From positions 62,001-126,000 of the forward strand of contig BBZX01000010.1 in the NCBI GenBank assembly GCA_001305055.1: a DNA stretch of 64,000 bases, in the 5' to 3' direction. The notes under the pieces are model-generated. The model saw only the letters and a list, made by a program, of their open reading frames with translations. It was not told the DNA's origin and did no database searches. The DNA is from Clostridia bacterium UC5.1-1C12. GTDB taxonomy: Bacteria; Bacillota_I; Bacilli_A; Erysipelotrichales; Erysipelotrichaceae. Positions 9,416-21,598 of this stretch are shown here, piece by piece; the stretch's first letter is position 1; each line of letters opens with the position of its first letter. The position numbers were made by a program, and so were the translations under genes.

Positions 9416-10654
9416 ATGAATAAACTAATTGAATGGATGACTCAGGTTGTTGCTCCTAAAATGAATAAGATTGCCCGTAATCCTTGGGTTGCGGCTGTTC
9501 AGGAAGGGATTCTCACATGTATGCCGATTATTTTTATCGGTTCGTTTGTAACAATGATTGGTATTCTTGCTGAATTTATTGAAGGTTTTCCGGATGTGAA
9601 TCCGCTGATTGATTTTTCTATGGGTCTATTGTCAGTCTTTTTAGCTTATTTGATTCCATATAATATTCTGGAAAAGAAGAAGCATAGAAAATGTAAAAAG
9701 GAAGCAGGTATTGCCGGTTTATCATTATTCCTGATGCTCTGCGGTCCGGTGTTTGCCGACGGTAATGTGACTTTTACATTCTGGAATCTGGGCAGCGGCG
9801 GTATGATTGCTTCTTTAGTAGCAGGTTTATTTGCCGGTTTTGTAATGAATGCTTTTGCCGGCTTTACATTCTTTAAAGAGGATTCACAGATTCCGGATTT
9901 TATTACGATCTGGTTTGATACACTGATTCCGATGCTGATTGTCATGGTTACCGGCTGGTTGTTAGTATTTGTTATGAATATAAATATGTTTGATGTAATA
10001 TCAAATGCGTTTGCGCCGGTAGCATCGATTGGCGACAGCTTAATTGGATTTCTGGTTATATATTTTATCGGTTATGTATTTCTGTATACGTTTGGTATTT
10101 CTACATGGGTTATCTGGCCGTTGGAATCAGCCATTGTTTATGCGGCATTAGCAGAGAATCAAGCAGCGGTGGCCGCCGGTGAAATGGCTGCAAAACTGAA
10201 TGTATACGGTGTAACAAACTATATTACGATTGGCGGCGGAGGTTGTACGCTGGCACTGGCTTTGATGTTCTGCTTCATGGCAAAATCAAAGAAGAATAAA
10301 CTGATTGGTAAAGCTACGATTATTCCAAGTATTTTCAATATTAATGAACCTTTGATTTTCGGCGCACCGGTAGCTTTTAATCCAATCTTAATGGTGCCGA
10401 TGTGGATCATTGGTTTCATCGCACCAGTTGTTACATGGTTTGCATTAAACTTTAACTTGGTACCTAGAATTTCAATTTTATGGTCGTTCTGGTATCTGCC
10501 AAAACCGATTGGTGCCTTTGTGGTAGGCGGTTTGCAGGGATTGATTTTACTGGCAATTATTTTCGCAATATCATGGATCGTTTATTACCCCTTCTTTAAA
10601 ATCTATGATAAACAATGCTTAGAAGAAGAACAAAAGGCTATACAAAAAGGTTAG
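9416..10654 (+). CDS. PTS lactose/cellobiose-family EIIC
   Basis: Sugar-translocating membrane subunit of the PTS, 412 residues, with roughly ten hydrophobic segments. It starts MNKLIEWMTQVVAPKMNKIARNP as CelB/LicC relatives do. It contains the conserved substrate-site region SIFNINEPLIFGAPVAFNPI and the ICNxNEP-like family motif in the second half. The ribosome site AAGGAGAA (9404-9411) lies 13 nt after the EIIB stop. Probably imports cellobiose, lichenan oligosaccharides or an aryl/thio beta-glucoside as the 6-phosphate, given the adjacent GH1 gene. Confidence 0.9.
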   Translation: MNKLIEWMTQVVAPKMNKIARNPWVAAVQEGILTCMPIIFIGSFVTMIGILAEFIEGFPDVNPLIDFSMGLLSVFLAYLIPYNILEKKKHRKCKKEAGIAGLSLFLMLCGPVFADGNVTFTFWNLGSGGMIASLVAGLFAGFVMNAFAGFTFFKEDSQIPDFITIWFDTLIPMLIVMVTGWLLVFVMNINMFDVISNAFAPVASIGDSLIGFLVIYFIGYVFLYTFGISTWVIWPLESAIVYAALAENQAAVAAGEMAAKLNVYGVTNYITIGGGGCTLALALMFCFMAKSKKNKLIGKATIIPSIFNINEPLIFGAPVAFNPILMVPMWIIGFIAPVVTWFALNFNLVPRISILWSFWYLPKPIGAFVVGGLQGLILLAIIFAISWIVYYPFFKIYDKQCLEEEQKAIQKG

Positions 10655-10665
10655 GTGGAGATGCT

Positions 10666-12430
<1,765 letters not shown>

Positions 12431-12441
12431 TTGAATATAAA

Positions 12442-12468
12442 GATGTGTACTTCGGTGCGCATTTTTTT
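12442..12468 (+). terminator. intrinsic terminator with UUCG loop
   Basis: ATGTGTAC and GTGCGCAT pair (with G-U wobbles) around a TTCG tetraloop and are followed by seven T. It closes the EIIB-EIIC-EIIA-GH1 operon. Confidence 0.85.
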
Positions 12469-12908
12469 CATAAAATTAATAATTAAGTGTATCAATTATT
12501 TTTTAAAATGTCTTAAAAAAGAGAAACATGAGTGCAGATAGAAAAAACGCTGATGAGGATACGAATATGGATAAAGGCACACTCGGTGATAGGAATAGGA
12601 GAGATTCGCAGTCAATTTGTATAAGACTCTATCTGATTCTTGACATACCCGTAAGCCTCAATGAGGTTAACCAACCATCCTATAAATAAGCCAAGGATTC
12701 TGATTCAACAATTACCCTCTTTATCCGTTCATTCATATCCGTCATTTCTCTGAGTTATCTTGACTGCACGAAAGGAAGCTTTCGTTTCTTCGATCATAAG
12801 GGGAGTGCCATACTTCCTTCTAAGCTCATAAGGATTGAAACTCTCATTATGTTTTAAGAGCTTCATATCAGGCTTTTAGCTCCCATGTCTTTCTTTCATC
12901 GTTTATCA
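12469..12908. other. gene-free stretch, probably degenerate DNA
   Basis: About 440 bases without a convincing gene. The minus strand around 12865-12740 reads a short frame, KLLKHNESFNPYELRRKYGT, with a faint likeness to the start of PLP-dependent decarboxylases; it is too short and broken to call. The adjoining repeat at 12909 suggests this is the scar of an insertion sequence. Confidence 0.35.
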
Positions 12909-12974
12909 CCCTTTCCGATAGGGTATCTGTGAATTCATGAGGTTCTGCGTTAGAGCAAACTTGAGATATTATCA
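12909..12974. repeat. dispersed repeat, copy A (probable IS end)
   Basis: About 65 bases that recur at 21599-21663 with only scattered differences, sharing GAATTCATGAGGTTCT and CAAACTTGAG. Weaker similarity extends further toward lower coordinates in both copies. The other copy borders a transposase-like fragment, so this is probably the end of the same insertion sequence. Confidence 0.55.
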
Positions 12975-13014
12975 TTAATTTATCATATTCACTTCAGGAA
13001 TTTGAAAAATCATA

Positions 13015-13043
13015 TTGACAGATTAATTAACCGATATTATAAT
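13015..13043 (+). promoter_or_regulatory. sigma-A promoter of the beta-glucoside operon
   Basis: Consensus -35 TTGACA (13015-13020) and -10 TATAAT (13038-13043) are separated by exactly 17 bp. It drives the leader with the antiterminator site and then the GH1 gene. Confidence 0.85.
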
Positions 13044-13073
13044 GAAACCGTTAACAATTAAATAACTCAATTG

Positions 13074-13103
13074 AGGGTGACACAGAAATGGCAAGACCTG
13101 AAT
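13074..13103 (+). promoter_or_regulatory. ribonucleic antiterminator (RAT) site for a LicT/BglG protein
   Basis: The leader segment GGTGACACAGAAATGGCAAG followed by ACCTGAA resembles the BglG/LicT RAT, in particular its GGCAA-ACC 3' half, and its 3' end overlaps the left arm of the terminator that follows. Binding of the antiterminator encoded at 14598 would block that terminator. Confidence 0.7.
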
Positions 13104-13154
13104 TGATATTAAACAGTTTTTCAAAGCTGTTTTAATATTGATTCAGGTTTTTTA
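13096..13154 (+). terminator. leader terminator controlled by antitermination
   Basis: A very long stem of about 21 bp (13096-13116 with 13127-13148) ends in a T-run and lies between the promoter and the GH1 start at 13173. It overlaps the RAT site, the arrangement known for bgl and lic operons. Confidence 0.85.
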
Positions 13155-13172
13155 TTTACAAGGAGGATTTTT

Positions 13173-14584
13173 ATGAAAATCATGAAAGTTAATGATGCTT
13201 TTCCAGATTCATTTTTGTTTGGCGCATCTAGTTCGGCAATTCAGTTTGAAGGTGCGATTCATGAAGATGGCCGAGGACGCTCGGTCATTGATGATTATAA
13301 GTTTACTGATAACATTACCGATTTTAAACAAGGCAGTGATCATTATCATCACTGGCAGGAGGATGTTCGTCTTGCACACGAAGCCGGTTTGAAAAGCTAC
13401 CGCTTTTCAATTGCCTGGACCAGAATCCTTCCTGATGGAAAAGGCGAAATCAATCCGGCAGGTATTAAATTCTACAATGACCTGATTGATGAATTGGTGA
13501 AATATGGCATTGAACCCATCGTTACCATTTATCATTTGATTATCCGCAGGCTTTGGTCGACGCATATGGCGGCTGGATCAAACGTGAAAGCATTGACGAC
13601 TTTGTAAACTATTGCCGTATCTTATTTGAAGCATACGGTGATCGTGTCAAATACTGGCTGACAATTAACGAACAGGATCATGTTATCCGTATACCTTCTC
13701 GCCTGGGACTTACCGGTAAAGAACCCAATTATGATAAAATGCGCTATCAGGCAAACCACAATATGTGTGTCGCTAGTGCTAAAGTTTTTGAGTTATGTCA
13801 TGCAATGTGCCCAAAAGCACAAATCGGTCCTGCTCTAAGTTATCAGCCTATCTATCCGGCATCTTCCAAACCTGAGGACGTCATGGCTGCCAGTGACATG
13901 GAAACCCTTTTTATGAATTATATGTGTGAGCTGCACTGCAAGGGGGTCTATCCTGTTCGCTTATGGAAATATTTGACTGATCGCGGCATTGAACCGGAAA
14001 TTGATGTGGACGATATGACATGTATGAAAGAAAATAAGCCGGATTTTCTTGGAATCAATTATTATGCAAGCGGTTGTGTTCAATATGACCCAATCACCGA
14101 TACACATAAGCTTGGGCATGTTGAAGGGCACTTGATGCCGGTTGCTGAACATGGTATCTTTAGAGTAGTAAAGAATGAAAATCTAGAACAGACAAAATTT
14201 GGTTGGGCAATCGATGCCCAGGGATTGGCTTATTCACTGATTCAGCTATACGAAAGATATAATCTGCCGCTAATGATTACAGAAAATGGTTTGGGCTATC
14301 CTGATCAGTTGATTAACGAAACTGTTGAGGATGATTACCGCATCGAGTATATTCGAGCTCATCTCAAAGCTGTCAACGAATCACTGAATATCGGTGTTGA
14401 GGTCATTGGCTATAATCTTTGGTCTTTCATTGATCTGATCAGCGGTCATCAAGGTTTTAATAAACGCTATGGCTTAGTCTATGTGAATCGGGATGAATTT
14501 GATCTCAAGGATATGAAACGATTTAAGAAAAAGAGCTTTTATTGGTATAAAGAAGTCATAAAACAAAAAGGAAGCAACTTATAA
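13173..14584 (+). CDS. GH1 6-phospho-beta-glucosidase (frameshifted)
   Basis: Family 1 hydrolase of about 470 residues that splits phosphorylated beta-glucosides in the cytoplasm. It opens FPDSFLFGASSSAIQFEGA. The acid/base Glu is intact in KYWLTINEQDHV, the nucleophile is in MITENGLGYPD, and the phosphate-binding Ser/Lys/Tyr set is in ISGHQGFNKRYG. A missing T in CATTTGAT near 13538 breaks the frame; adding it restores YHFDYPQALVDAYGGW. The ribosome site AAGGAGGA (13160-13167) is strong. First gene of an operon with its own antiterminator and PTS permease. Unlike the GH1 at 10997 it has the normal catalytic pair. Confidence 0.9.
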
Positions 14585-14597
14585 GGGATGTGAAACT

Positions 14598-15419
14598 GTG
14601 AAATTGTTAAAGGTGCTGAACAATAGTGCTCTTATCGTAGAAGATGAGGGTATAGAAAAAATTGTATTAGGCAGAGGCATTGGTTTTGGTCTTTCAAGTG
14701 GTGATGAAGTAAACAAAGCAAAAGTTGACCGCATTTTTCAGTTGACTCTGAAAATGAGAAAAGTCGTTTAATTGAATTAATTAAAGAGATCCCTGATGCT
14801 TGTTTGGAAATTTCAGAAGAAATTATTGCCTATGCTCAAGCTATATTAAAAAAGAGATCAGTGACAGTATCTACATCACATTAACGGATCATATCAATTT
14901 TATACTGGAACGCTGCAAAAAGCAGCTGCTTCCTTCTAATCCGCTTAAATATGATGTTCAGCGCTTTTATACAAAGGAGTATCACATCGGAAAAAAGCAG
15001 TGGAGCTTTTAGAGGATGAATTTGATATCATCTTAAACGATGATGAAGCAGCTTCAATAGCGATGCACATTGTCAATGCAGAACTTGATACTAATATGTA
15101 TACCGGAACTGAAGTCATTAAGCTGATAGATAACATCATGCAGGTGATTCGTTACCAGTTAAAGATTGATTTTGATAAAGAAAGTATGAATTATCAACGT
15201 TTAATTACTCATTTAAAATTTTTTGTTCAAAGAGTTGTTTGCAGAGATCAATATGAAGATCAAAATCCTCTTTATGATATCGTAAAAGCTAACTATCCGC
15301 AGGCTTATGACTGTATTCTAAGAATAAAAGAATTGATTGAGAAAACATATGATTATCAAATATCTCAAGATGAATGTACCTATTTGATGATTCATATTCA
15401 ACGGCTTTTAAGCCGATAA
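14598..15419 (+). CDS. licT: BglG/LicT-family transcriptional antiterminator (frameshifted)
   Basis: An RNA-binding antiterminator of about 273 residues. The N-terminal co-antiterminator domain begins VKLLKVLNNSALIVEDEG and contains VLGRGIGFGLSSGDEV, close to the CAT-domain consensus. Two PRDs follow, with candidate histidines in SIAMHIVNAELDTN and in YLMIHIQRLL. Three frame breaks (about 14750, 14850 and 14990) interrupt it; each is repaired by one base. A GTG start is used, preceded by AAGGGATG. It lies between the GH1 gene it should control through the site at 13074-13103 and the matching PTS permease, so the operon encodes its own regulator. Confidence 0.82.
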
Positions 15420-15501
15420 TGAAACAATAATTATTATTTCTTATAAAATATATTAAACAAGGCGTAATCCCTTACCAAAACTATACTATGAGGTGAAAAA
15501 T

Positions 15502-17359
15502 ATGGAATTGAAACAATTGGCTGCCGATATTGTTACTCATGTCGGTGGTGAGGAAAATATTAAGGGACTGGAGCATTGTGCAACCCGTCTGCGTTTTACT
15601 CTGAAAGATTTTAAGCTGGCTGATGAAAAGAAGCTCGAGCAATTGGATGGTGTTATGGGTGTTGTGAAAAACAGTGCCCAGCTGCAGGTGATTATCGGCA
15701 CCAGTGTTCATGATGTCTGTGAAGCTATTTATGCTCAGACTAATATTTCGGCAGCAGCTAATAATGAGAAAACGAAAAAAGAAGGCAATCTCTTCATGCG
15801 CATCTTAGCCGTTATCCCACAAGTGTTTACGCCGATTCTGCCGGTAATCATGGCCGGCGGTTTATTGAAGGCGGTCTTTGCGATTCTCTTGCCGCTGAAC
15901 ATACTAAATGCCGCAAGCCCAACATATCAGATCTTAAATTTTGCTTCTGATGTCGGCTTCTACTTTTGCCGATATTTGTTGCCGTGAGTGTGCAAAGGTT
16001 TTTAAAACAAATATGTTTATGGCAGCAATGATAGGCGCCACCTTGCTGCACCCAAGCTGGACAACTATGGTGGGAGCCGGTGAAACAATTACTTTGTTGG
16101 GCCTGCCGGTTGCTCTGGTCAGCTATTCGAGTACGATGCTGCCATCGATCATCGGGGTTTGGGTCTTATCCTATGTAGATCGTTTTTTCAATAAATATAT
16201 TCCTGAATTCTTAAAATATGTCTGTGTGCCATTATTAACCTTTATTGTTATGCTGGTGCTGATGTTTGTTGTGATTGGTCCGATCGGCTTCTATTGCGGT
16301 AATTATGTTGCAACAGCTTTGATGGGTATTTACGATGTTGCCGGCTGGCTGGCAATCGTATTGATAGCAGCCTTTAAACCGCTGTTAGTCATGACCGGCA
16401 TGCATTATGCCCTGACTACCGCTTTCCTGACCATGTTTACTGCTACTGGCGTCGATAAATTCTATATGTCCGCAAGTATATTAGCAAACTTAGGACAGGC
16501 TGGCGCAACTTTTGGTGTTTTCCTGAAAAGCAAGAATACGAAAACTAAATCTATCGCGCTGTCAACCTCTTTTACCGCTTTTATGGGCATAACTGAGCCG
16601 GCAATGTTTGGTGTTACCTTGAAATATAAACGGCCCTTTGCTGCTGCGATGATTGGAGCAGCAACCGGCGCCTTATATGCTGCCATCATAGGAATTGAAT
16701 TTGTTGCCATGACGGGTGTGGGCATAACCGGTATCCTTGGTGTTCTGCCGCAGTATATGGTTCATATCCTCATCGCATGTGTGATTACACTGATTGTTTC
16801 TGCTGTTCTTACTTATATTTTAGGTTTTGATGAAGAAAAAGAAAATGAAGCAATTCAACAGCCAACAAAACAAGTCATCTCTCATCGCAAAGAGGATGCC
16901 AATACAATCATACAATCACCATTAACTGGCAAAGTTATGGATATCGCTTTAGTTCCTGACCCGGCTTTCAACAGTGAAGCAATCGGCAAGGGAGTAGCTA
17001 TCCTGCCCAGTGAAGGAAAGGTTTGCGCACCTGTCAGCGGCATTGTGACAACCTTATTTCAATCAAGTCATGCAATTGGAATCACAGCTGAATCCGGCGA
17101 AGAAATTTTGATTCATGTCGGCTTGGATACGGTACAATTAAAGGGTGAAGGCTTTCATCCGCTTATCAGGCAGGGAGATCATGTTCAACAAGGTGAAGTA
17201 GTTTTGGAATTTGACATAAAACTGCTGCAGGATAAGGGCTATAACATTATCACACCGGTAGTTGTGACAAATAAAAATGATTATATGGATATCTTTGCTG
17301 TCAACGAAAACGAGATGGTTAAAACAAACGACGTACTGCTTGCCGTTATTGCGAAATAG
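15502..17359 (+). CDS. PTS beta-glucoside EIIBCA permease (frameshifted)
   Basis: Single-chain beta-glucoside permease of about 620 residues. EIIB comes first, with phosphocysteine Cys26 in LEHCATRLRF, then a multi-helix EIIC containing HPSW and GITEPAMFGVTLKYKRPF, then a glucose-type EIIA with its histidine in EEILIHVGLDTVQL. It is the BglP/BglF architecture. Two frame breaks close together (about 15966 and 15995) lie in the EIIC start; the repaired reading is GFYFLPIFVAVS ... AKVFKTNMFM. It imports and phosphorylates beta-glucosides and, in known systems, also controls the cognate antiterminator by phosphorylation. The start follows GAGGTG (15490-15495). Confidence 0.88.
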
Positions 17360-17420
17360 AAAATTAAAAAGGGATAATGTAGTTTCATTTTCCCTTTTCA
17401 TTATCAGAAAGGACATACTT

Positions 17421-19810
17421 ATGAGAAGATATAGTTCACGTGTTCAAAAACTTATACAGGAAATGAATATTGATGAGAAAATCAATCAACTCTCCTGCAC
17501 TATTCCGCTTACGATCATGAAAAACGGTTCCATAGAAGAAGCTTTGATGGATAAGGAGATTCCTCATGGCATCGGGCGCTTCACCCAATTTGCCGGTGGC
17601 TTTTTCCAAGGACCGGAAGCGGCAGCCAAAGCATATAATGAAATCCAGGCCTATGTAATCGAGCATAGTCCGCATAAGATTCCTGCATTAATGCAGAATG
17701 AAGCTTTAACCGGACTTGTTGCGGCAAAAGCGACGGCCTTTCCGATTCCCCTCTCGATGGCTGCTTCATGGCAGCCGGACAATGTTCGCAAAATGGGTGA
17801 AGTAATCGATCAGGAAGCCAGAGCCATCGGTGTGCGAATGGTATTGTCTCCTGTAGCTGATGTAGCACGGGACGGGCGCTGGGGCAGAATCGGCGAAACC
17901 TTTGGTGAAGACCCACTGCTGGTTTCGCGTTTTGCGAGTGCTGAAGCTGAGGGTATTCAGCAGCAGGATATTTATACTCATACCGCTGCCTGTGCCAAGC
18001 ATTTTATGGGATACGCAGCCAGTGAAGGCGGTATTAACCGTGCTCATGTGGCGTTGGGCAGAAAGGAATTGCTGGAAGTGCACGGCGCGCCTTTTGTCGC
18101 TATGATCAAAGACGCACATCTAGAAGGTGTCATGGCAACTTACAATGAAATAGATGGTCTGCCAATGTCTATCAATAATGATTATATGAATAATATATTA
18201 CGTGATACCTTTCATTTTAATGGAGTTGCTATCTGTGATGCACTCTCCATTCCTAATTCACATAGCTATAATGGTATCGGCCGTGATATGCTGGATGTCG
18301 TGAATTGGGCTTTAGAAGCCGGAATAGACGCAGATACGCCCATTACCACTGCCTATCAGCTGATTAAAACAGGTGTGGAGCAAGGACGGATCGCCCCACA
18401 GCTTGTTGATGCCGCCGTGGGTCGTGTCCTCGATCAAAAAGAGCGTCTAGGTTTATTTGATCATCCCTTTGTTGAAATTGATCAAGTCAAAAATGTTTAT
18501 AATAATCAAGAACATCAAAAGCTTCAAAAGAAATGGCTGCACAAGGAATGGTACTCATACAGAACCGAGGTGCTCTTCCTCTGTCGGACCCCCAAAAAAT
18601 TGCCGTTATTGGTCCTTTTGCGGATAAGGTAAGCACAATGTTTGGCGGCTATGCCTATACGAAATTTATTGAGATGTTTGCGAATGCGGTTATTGGCAAA
18701 AAGAGCAAGATGGAAGGTGTAGGCAGTTTCTTTGAACGATTCATCGATAAGGACTATACAAAAGAAGTTCTCTGTCTTGATGACGAGAAGTCCTACGATG
18801 AGAATATCGAGCGCTATATCAAAGCCGAGTATCAAATCAAAACACCGCTGGAAGCAATACGCTCTACATTTCCGCATACGAATATAACCTATACCAAGGG
18901 GCTTCGGGGCGGTATCGTTGACTCCGAAATGCTGCATGAAGCTCATACGATGGTTGAAGATGCAGATGCAATAATATTAATGTTAGGTGAAGTGACTGGT
19001 TTTGGCGAAGATGCTGCAAGCGGTGAGGGTACGAATAGCAATTCCCTTTCTCTTGATGGAGAACAAGAAAAGCTGATTATGGATTTACATCAAAGCGGCA
19101 AACCGATCATTCTTGTGTTGTTTAATGGACGCCCTTTGCTGCTCAGCAGAATTGCACCTTTCTGTAATGCTATTCTGGAAGTATGGTATCCTGGTCCTTA
19201 CGGCGGTGAGGTAATCGCTGATATACTCAGCGGTCGAATTAATCCGAGCGGTAAGCTGCCCCTGACGTTTCCCCAAACTTCTAGCCAGTGTCCAATCTAT
19301 TATGGTCACCGTACAGGCAGCGGCTATTTACAGAGAGATGGCAGCCGAGACAGCAGCATTGAACCTCCCTATTATCCATTTGGTTATGGCTTATCCTATA
19401 CAACCTTTAAAATCCATGATTTACAGATAAACGAAGCTGTCAATATTGGTGACCCTTTTGAAATAAAGATAAAGGTAACAAATACCGGAAACGCAGAAGG
19501 CAGCGAGGTCGTACAAATATATTCAAGAACCTGCCAGCCGTCAATTGCCCGTCCGGTAAAAGAATTGCGCGCCTTCTATAAAGTCAAGCTGAAGCCACAG
19601 TCCACAAAGACACTTACCTTTATATTGGATACGAAGCATTTCGCTTATTATGACCGACAGGAACAATTTGTAGTTGAGCCTTCAGATATCTTATTTATGA
19701 TTGGCAATCACTGTGAGGATATCGCACAACAATCAATTGTCAAGTTTGTCGGAGAAGCTTATTATACTCATCAGCAATATTCAGGTAATTTTGAAGTAAA
19801 GGAACAATAA
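17421..19810 (+). CDS. GH3 beta-glucosidase (frameshifted)
   Basis: Glycoside hydrolase family 3 protein of about 795 residues. The N-terminal TIM-barrel carries the nucleophile Asp in VAICDALSIPN, the substrate-binding CAKHFMGY and RWGRIGETFGEDP. The second alpha/beta domain has ILMLGEVTGFGEDAASGEG, and a fibronectin-III-like domain (IKVKVTNTGNAEGSEVVQIY) closes it. A frame break near 18528 separates the two halves. There is no signal peptide, so it should act in the cytoplasm on unphosphorylated glucosides, in contrast to the phospho-specific GH1 of the same operon. The ribosome site AGAAAGGA (17406-17413) sits before the ATG. Confidence 0.88.
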
Positions 19811-19837
19811 GAGGAAATTGTCATTTCCTCTTTTTTA
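19809..19837 (+). terminator. intrinsic terminator after the GH3 gene
   Basis: A perfect 10-bp stem AAGAGGAAAT / ATTTCCTCTT with loop TGTC and a T6 tail begins at the GH3 stop codon. Confidence 0.88.
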
Positions 19838-19969
19838 TGAAAAAATTATAATGTATGTTAGAATTGTCATTTCTATTCCCATTTTGCTTAACTTATTTAT
19901 AATTGCCAGCTATTTCAGCCTATACCACACTGGTTCTCAACTTAAATCTTAATTTCTTGATGTACGCTG

Positions 19970-20785
19970 CTAAATATGCACGCGCTGAAGCCAATTTTTA
20001 GTTAAAGAAACAAACAGTTCAGGCTGTTCAATCTGTAAATTATGACCTGCCATATCTATGAGAGCAAACGTTGCTCGCGGATAATTTTCAATAAGCTGCC
20101 AGCAATCCTGATATCCAACACATGCATCCTGTCTGCCACAGGTCAATAGTACAGGTTTATCAAAATAAATATTTCTTACGGCATCATCAAATTCCTGATT
20201 GTAGGCATAATGCTGTTTCAATTGTTTAATAAAAGCATCATCAGCCTGTTTCAAGCCCGCTACAATTTCTTTCTTATACCGTTCATGAATTGCTTTATTG
20301 GCAATAACAGCATATTCACAGAAGCTATTTCTTTCATCGGCATTTAACATATCAAGATATGCCTTTTCCTGAAGGAGCGTCTTCTGTTCCGGTACAGTTC
20401 TCAGCCTGTCATCAGGATAAATAACGGGACACAAAAGCATCAAGCCATCGATTCGCTTCTTATAATGAAACAATATACCTGCAGCCAGATAGCCGCCATA
20501 CGATTCACCAATCAGCAAAAAGGGAGCCTTAACTAAATCATTAATAAAGGCACATAACAGTTCTAAAATAGACTCTGAAGATGCCATTTCTTTGTCCGCT
20601 GCCGATTTGCCCATACCCGGCAAGTCAATGTAAATCCGCTGATATTGTGAATATGTTTGAAATACAGGTTCAAGACAAGCCTTCATCATTTCCAAACTGC
20701 ATCCTAAACCATGAAGAATCACCACCGGTTTTCCATCACCTATACATTCATAATGAAGTTTAGTATTCATTCTTTCATAAATCAT
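19970..20785 (-). CDS. alpha/beta hydrolase
   Basis: An alpha/beta-hydrolase-fold protein of 271 residues, cytoplasmic, without a signal peptide. The oxyanion-hole region VILHGLG (22-28), nucleophile elbow GESYGG (Ser95), Asp220 in CGRQDACVG and His248 in MAGHNLQ make a full catalytic triad. A fairly long helical cap lies between residues 120 and 200. The substrate cannot be predicted. The ribosome site AGGAGGG is ideal, and its start overlaps the end of a broken ABC-transporter gene by 11 nt, so it was once, or is still, the last gene of that operon. Confidence 0.85.
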   Translation of the reverse strand: MIYERMNTKLHYECIGDGKPVVILHGLGCSLEMMKACLEPVFQTYSQYQRIYIDLPGMGKSAADKEMASSESILELLCAFINDLVKAPFLLIGESYGGYLAAGILFHYKKRIDGLMLLCPVIYPDDRLRTVPEQKTLLQEKAYLDMLNADERNSFCEYAVIANKAIHERYKKEIVAGLKQADDAFIKQLKQHYAYNQEFDDAVRNIYFDKPVLLTCGRQDACVGYQDCWQLIENYPRATFALIDMAGHNLQIEQPELFVSLTKNWLQRVHI

Positions 20786-21309
20786 AAGAACCCTCCTTTT
20801 TTATTATCGTTTCTGCGGGAGCAAGTTTCCCTATCTGAAGTTTTAAAACCATTGCCGGATGCAAAGCTTCTGAATATCGGTGAGAAATGGTGAATATCGT
20901 GCAGTCATGACTTGACTTTCTGATAACCTCAACTACTCGATTCTCACTTTCACTATCCAGTCCCGATGTCATTTTATGTAAAAAAGTTTCGGCGGCTCAT
21001 GAATCAGGCACATGCTAAAGCAAACAGCTGCATCTGACCATTGGAAAGTGCATTGCTGACAGATGCGAGCATTGTATCATAATCCTTGGCAGCTTTTCAA
21101 TAATTTCATCCATCTGTACCAGCTTATAGATTTTTCTTAGCTGCTCATTACTTTCAGGATCATTTAAGATAACAATTTACTTGCCTTTTGCTGCCGAGTT
21201 AGAAATAATTGTGCGATTGCTTCAAACTATGACCGCGCTCTTTTTCACTCATGCAATATGGATCTTTATTTAATAAGGCAATTGAACCGGCATCAATTTT
21301 ATGTTTCAT
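20775..21309 (-). pseudogene. decayed ABC exporter ATP-binding domain, fragment B
   Basis: The C-terminal part of an ABC exporter ATPase scattered over several frames. In order one can read KIDAGSIALLNKDPY, ILNDPESNEQLRKIYKL, EIIEKLP, the signature region ALSNGQMQLFAL, MTSGLDSESENRVVEVI (D-loop) and TIFTISHR (H-loop). Walker A and the membrane domain are gone and the Walker B aspartate region reads LFLHKMTSGLD, lacking the LDE of active enzymes. Loss of catalytic residues plus multiple breaks makes true decay more likely here than sequencing error alone. Confidence 0.65.
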
Positions 21310-21382
21310 TACATTCACCCCCTTCAAGTAAAATCACTTGATCGCAGACATTAAAAATTAATGGCCGATGTGAAAACACAAA
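21299..21382 (-). pseudogene. end of a second ABC ATPase, fragment A
   Basis: Only the last 27 or so codons remain: FVFSHRPLIFNVCDQVILLE carries the H-loop and final strand of an ABC exporter ATPase, ending in ECNET and a stop that overlaps the start of fragment B. Two half-transporters in tandem, as in heterodimeric exporters, are implied. Its upstream part is replaced by a transposase-like fragment. Confidence 0.5.
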
Positions 21383-21384
21383 AA

Positions 21385-21560
21385 ATATTTACTTTCAAGT
21401 GTTCCGGTTTCATAGTGACCGGAATTGTGATTACCATGAACAAAGGCAGTCTTGCCATGAGAATGATCGCTGAGAAGTAAGCGGTCCACGGTTTTTCTGG
21501 AAACATTGATCTTGATTTAAGAATATTTCTTGTTGACTTTTCCCTTACAAAAGCTTTGTT
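21385..21560 (-). mobile_element. insertion-sequence transposase fragment
   Basis: The minus strand reads NVSRKTVDRLLL followed by HGKTAFVHGNHNSG, the helix-turn-helix segment of ISNCY/integrase-type transposases (compare the general pattern RTVRRL...GFVHGNRG). Stops and shifts interrupt it and nothing of the catalytic domain remains. It lies between the broken ABC genes and copy B of the dispersed repeat. Confidence 0.5.
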
Positions 21561-21598
21561 AACATCCTGCTTTTACTTTTCTTTTATTGTTAATTCAG

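Noticed and set aside
12740..12865. Minus-strand likeness to a PLP-dependent decarboxylase start
   Set aside because: Only about 40 codons, broken, and the match rests on a few residues (YELRRKYGTPL); too weak to name.
17436..18119. Overlapping minus-strand frames opposite the GH3 gene
   Set aside because: They lie antisense to conserved GH3 motifs and show no family features of their own.
20775..21382. ABC ATPase pieces as sequencing-broken but functional genes
   Set aside because: Unlike the other broken genes, Walker A, the membrane domains and the Walker B Glu are absent, so one-base repairs do not restore a whole protein.
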